Assembly (NCBI GenBank): GCA_945933905.1
Contig: CAMEQX010000091.1
Location: 1 to 5,939, forward strand
From: an uncultured Clostridia bacterium
GTDB taxonomy: Bacteria > Bacillota > Clostridia > Oscillospirales > Ruminococcaceae
Reading direction: 5' to 3'
DNA length: 5,939 nucleotides
Under the pieces are notes generated by a model that was given only the letters and a program-made list of their open reading frames with translations, searched no databases and was not told the origin of the DNA. Below are positions 5,563 through 5,939 of this stretch, in pieces (position 1 is the first letter of the stretch; each line of letters begins with the position of its first letter). Both the position numbers and the translations under genes were made by a program.

Positions 5563-5939
5563 TCAGTCTCTTTCAAGCGCGGTAATTCCCGAGCGCACCA
5601 TCTTGATAATGCCGAACGGCTTCAGCAAATCGAGGAAGCTGTCGATTTTCGCGGGCTCGCCGGTGAGCTCAAGCATAATCGATTCCTTGCCGACATCAAC
5701 GGGCTTCGCGCGGTAAAGGTTGGCGATTTCGATGATTTTGTGCCTGTCCTCCTCGGAGCGCCCCGCTCTAATCAAAATGTGTTCGCGGGTAACGGCGTCC
5801 TCGAGAATTCTCACCTCGTGAACGTCATACAGCTTCAAAAGCTGGTTTTTAATCTGCGTGAGCACCTTCAAATCGCCCTTAACCACAATCGTGAGCCGCG
5901 AGATATTCGGCTCTTCAGTTTCGGCTGCGTTGAGGGATT
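5563..5939 (-). CDS. ilvN: Acetolactate synthase small (regulatory) subunit, N-terminus beyond right edge
   Basis: About 124 residues of the regulatory subunit of acetolactate synthase (acetohydroxyacid synthase), which binds the catalytic IlvB subunit and gives valine feedback control of branched-chain amino-acid synthesis. The reading frame is open to the window edge. It begins SLNAAETEEPNISRLTIVV, which matches the IlvN N-terminal ACT domain ('NIDSL.vg.te.p.iSRmTivv'), then VLTQIKNQLLKLYDVHEV, the C-terminal domain around KIIEIANLYRAKPVDV, and the usual end IVRTG-type 'MVRSGITALERD'. A GTG at 5884-5886 is therefore internal and not the start; about 35 residues lie outside the window. The total length would be the normal 160 or so. 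ilvB is expected upstream, beyond the right edge. The terminator hairpin follows the stop. Confidence 0.93.
   Translation of the reverse strand, partial: SLNAAETEEPNISRLTIVVKGDLKVLTQIKNQLLKLYDVHEVRILEDAVTREHILIRAGRSEEDRHKIIEIANLYRAKPVDVGKESIMLELTGEPAKIDSFLDLLKPFGIIKMVRSGITALERD

Noticed and set aside
5884..5886. GTG as start of a 107-residue ilvN product
   Set aside because: The frame is open to the window edge and the upstream residues match the IlvN ACT domain, so the gene is cut by the edge rather than short.

Overview
The window looks like chromosome of a low-to-moderate GC Gram-positive bacterium, most likely a Clostridia member (Ruminococcus/Oscillospiraceae-like). This rests on an AddB-type helicase-nuclease subunit, consensus sigma-A promoters, AGGA/GGAGG ribosome binding sites, AT-rich intergenic DNA and a histidyl-tRNA synthetase with a 'GYYTGTVFE' signature. 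The taxon is inferred from gene style, not proven. No mobile element, CRISPR array, rRNA or tRNA gene was seen.

Layout: positions 4145 down to 1 form a tight four-gene operon on the minus strand. The order is hisS (histidyl-tRNA synthetase), a short PfkB-family kinase, a HAD phosphatase fused to a nuclease-like domain, and addB, which runs off the left edge. Gaps between these genes are 15, 1 and 4 bases, and each downstream gene has its Shine-Dalgarno site in or at the end of the preceding gene. A near-ideal sigma-A promoter (TTGACA, 17 bases, TATAAT with an extended -10) sits about 40 bases upstream of hisS and leaves no room for a T-box leader. Upstream, also on the minus strand, is a YkgJ-type cysteine-cluster protein gene with its own promoter.

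A 332-base AT-rich region (4733-5064) separates the ykgJ-like gene from a divergent MarR-family regulator (5065-5523, plus strand). It holds one promoter for each gene and several inverted repeats that could be operators. The MarR gene ends at a strong hairpin terminator, shared with the convergent ilvN, the regulatory subunit of acetolactate synthase, which is cut by the right edge.

The genes do not form one obvious pathway. hisS, addB and ilvN are housekeeping. The most unusual content is in the middle of the hisS operon. One protein joins a complete Cof-type HAD phosphatase (about residues 1-268) to a second module (about 291-515) with a PD-(D/E)XK-like D...ExQ pattern and a likely winged-helix tail. 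It lies directly upstream of addB and directly downstream of a kinase that appears to lack the substrate lid. The visible N-terminus of AddB also lacks a recognisable Walker A motif.
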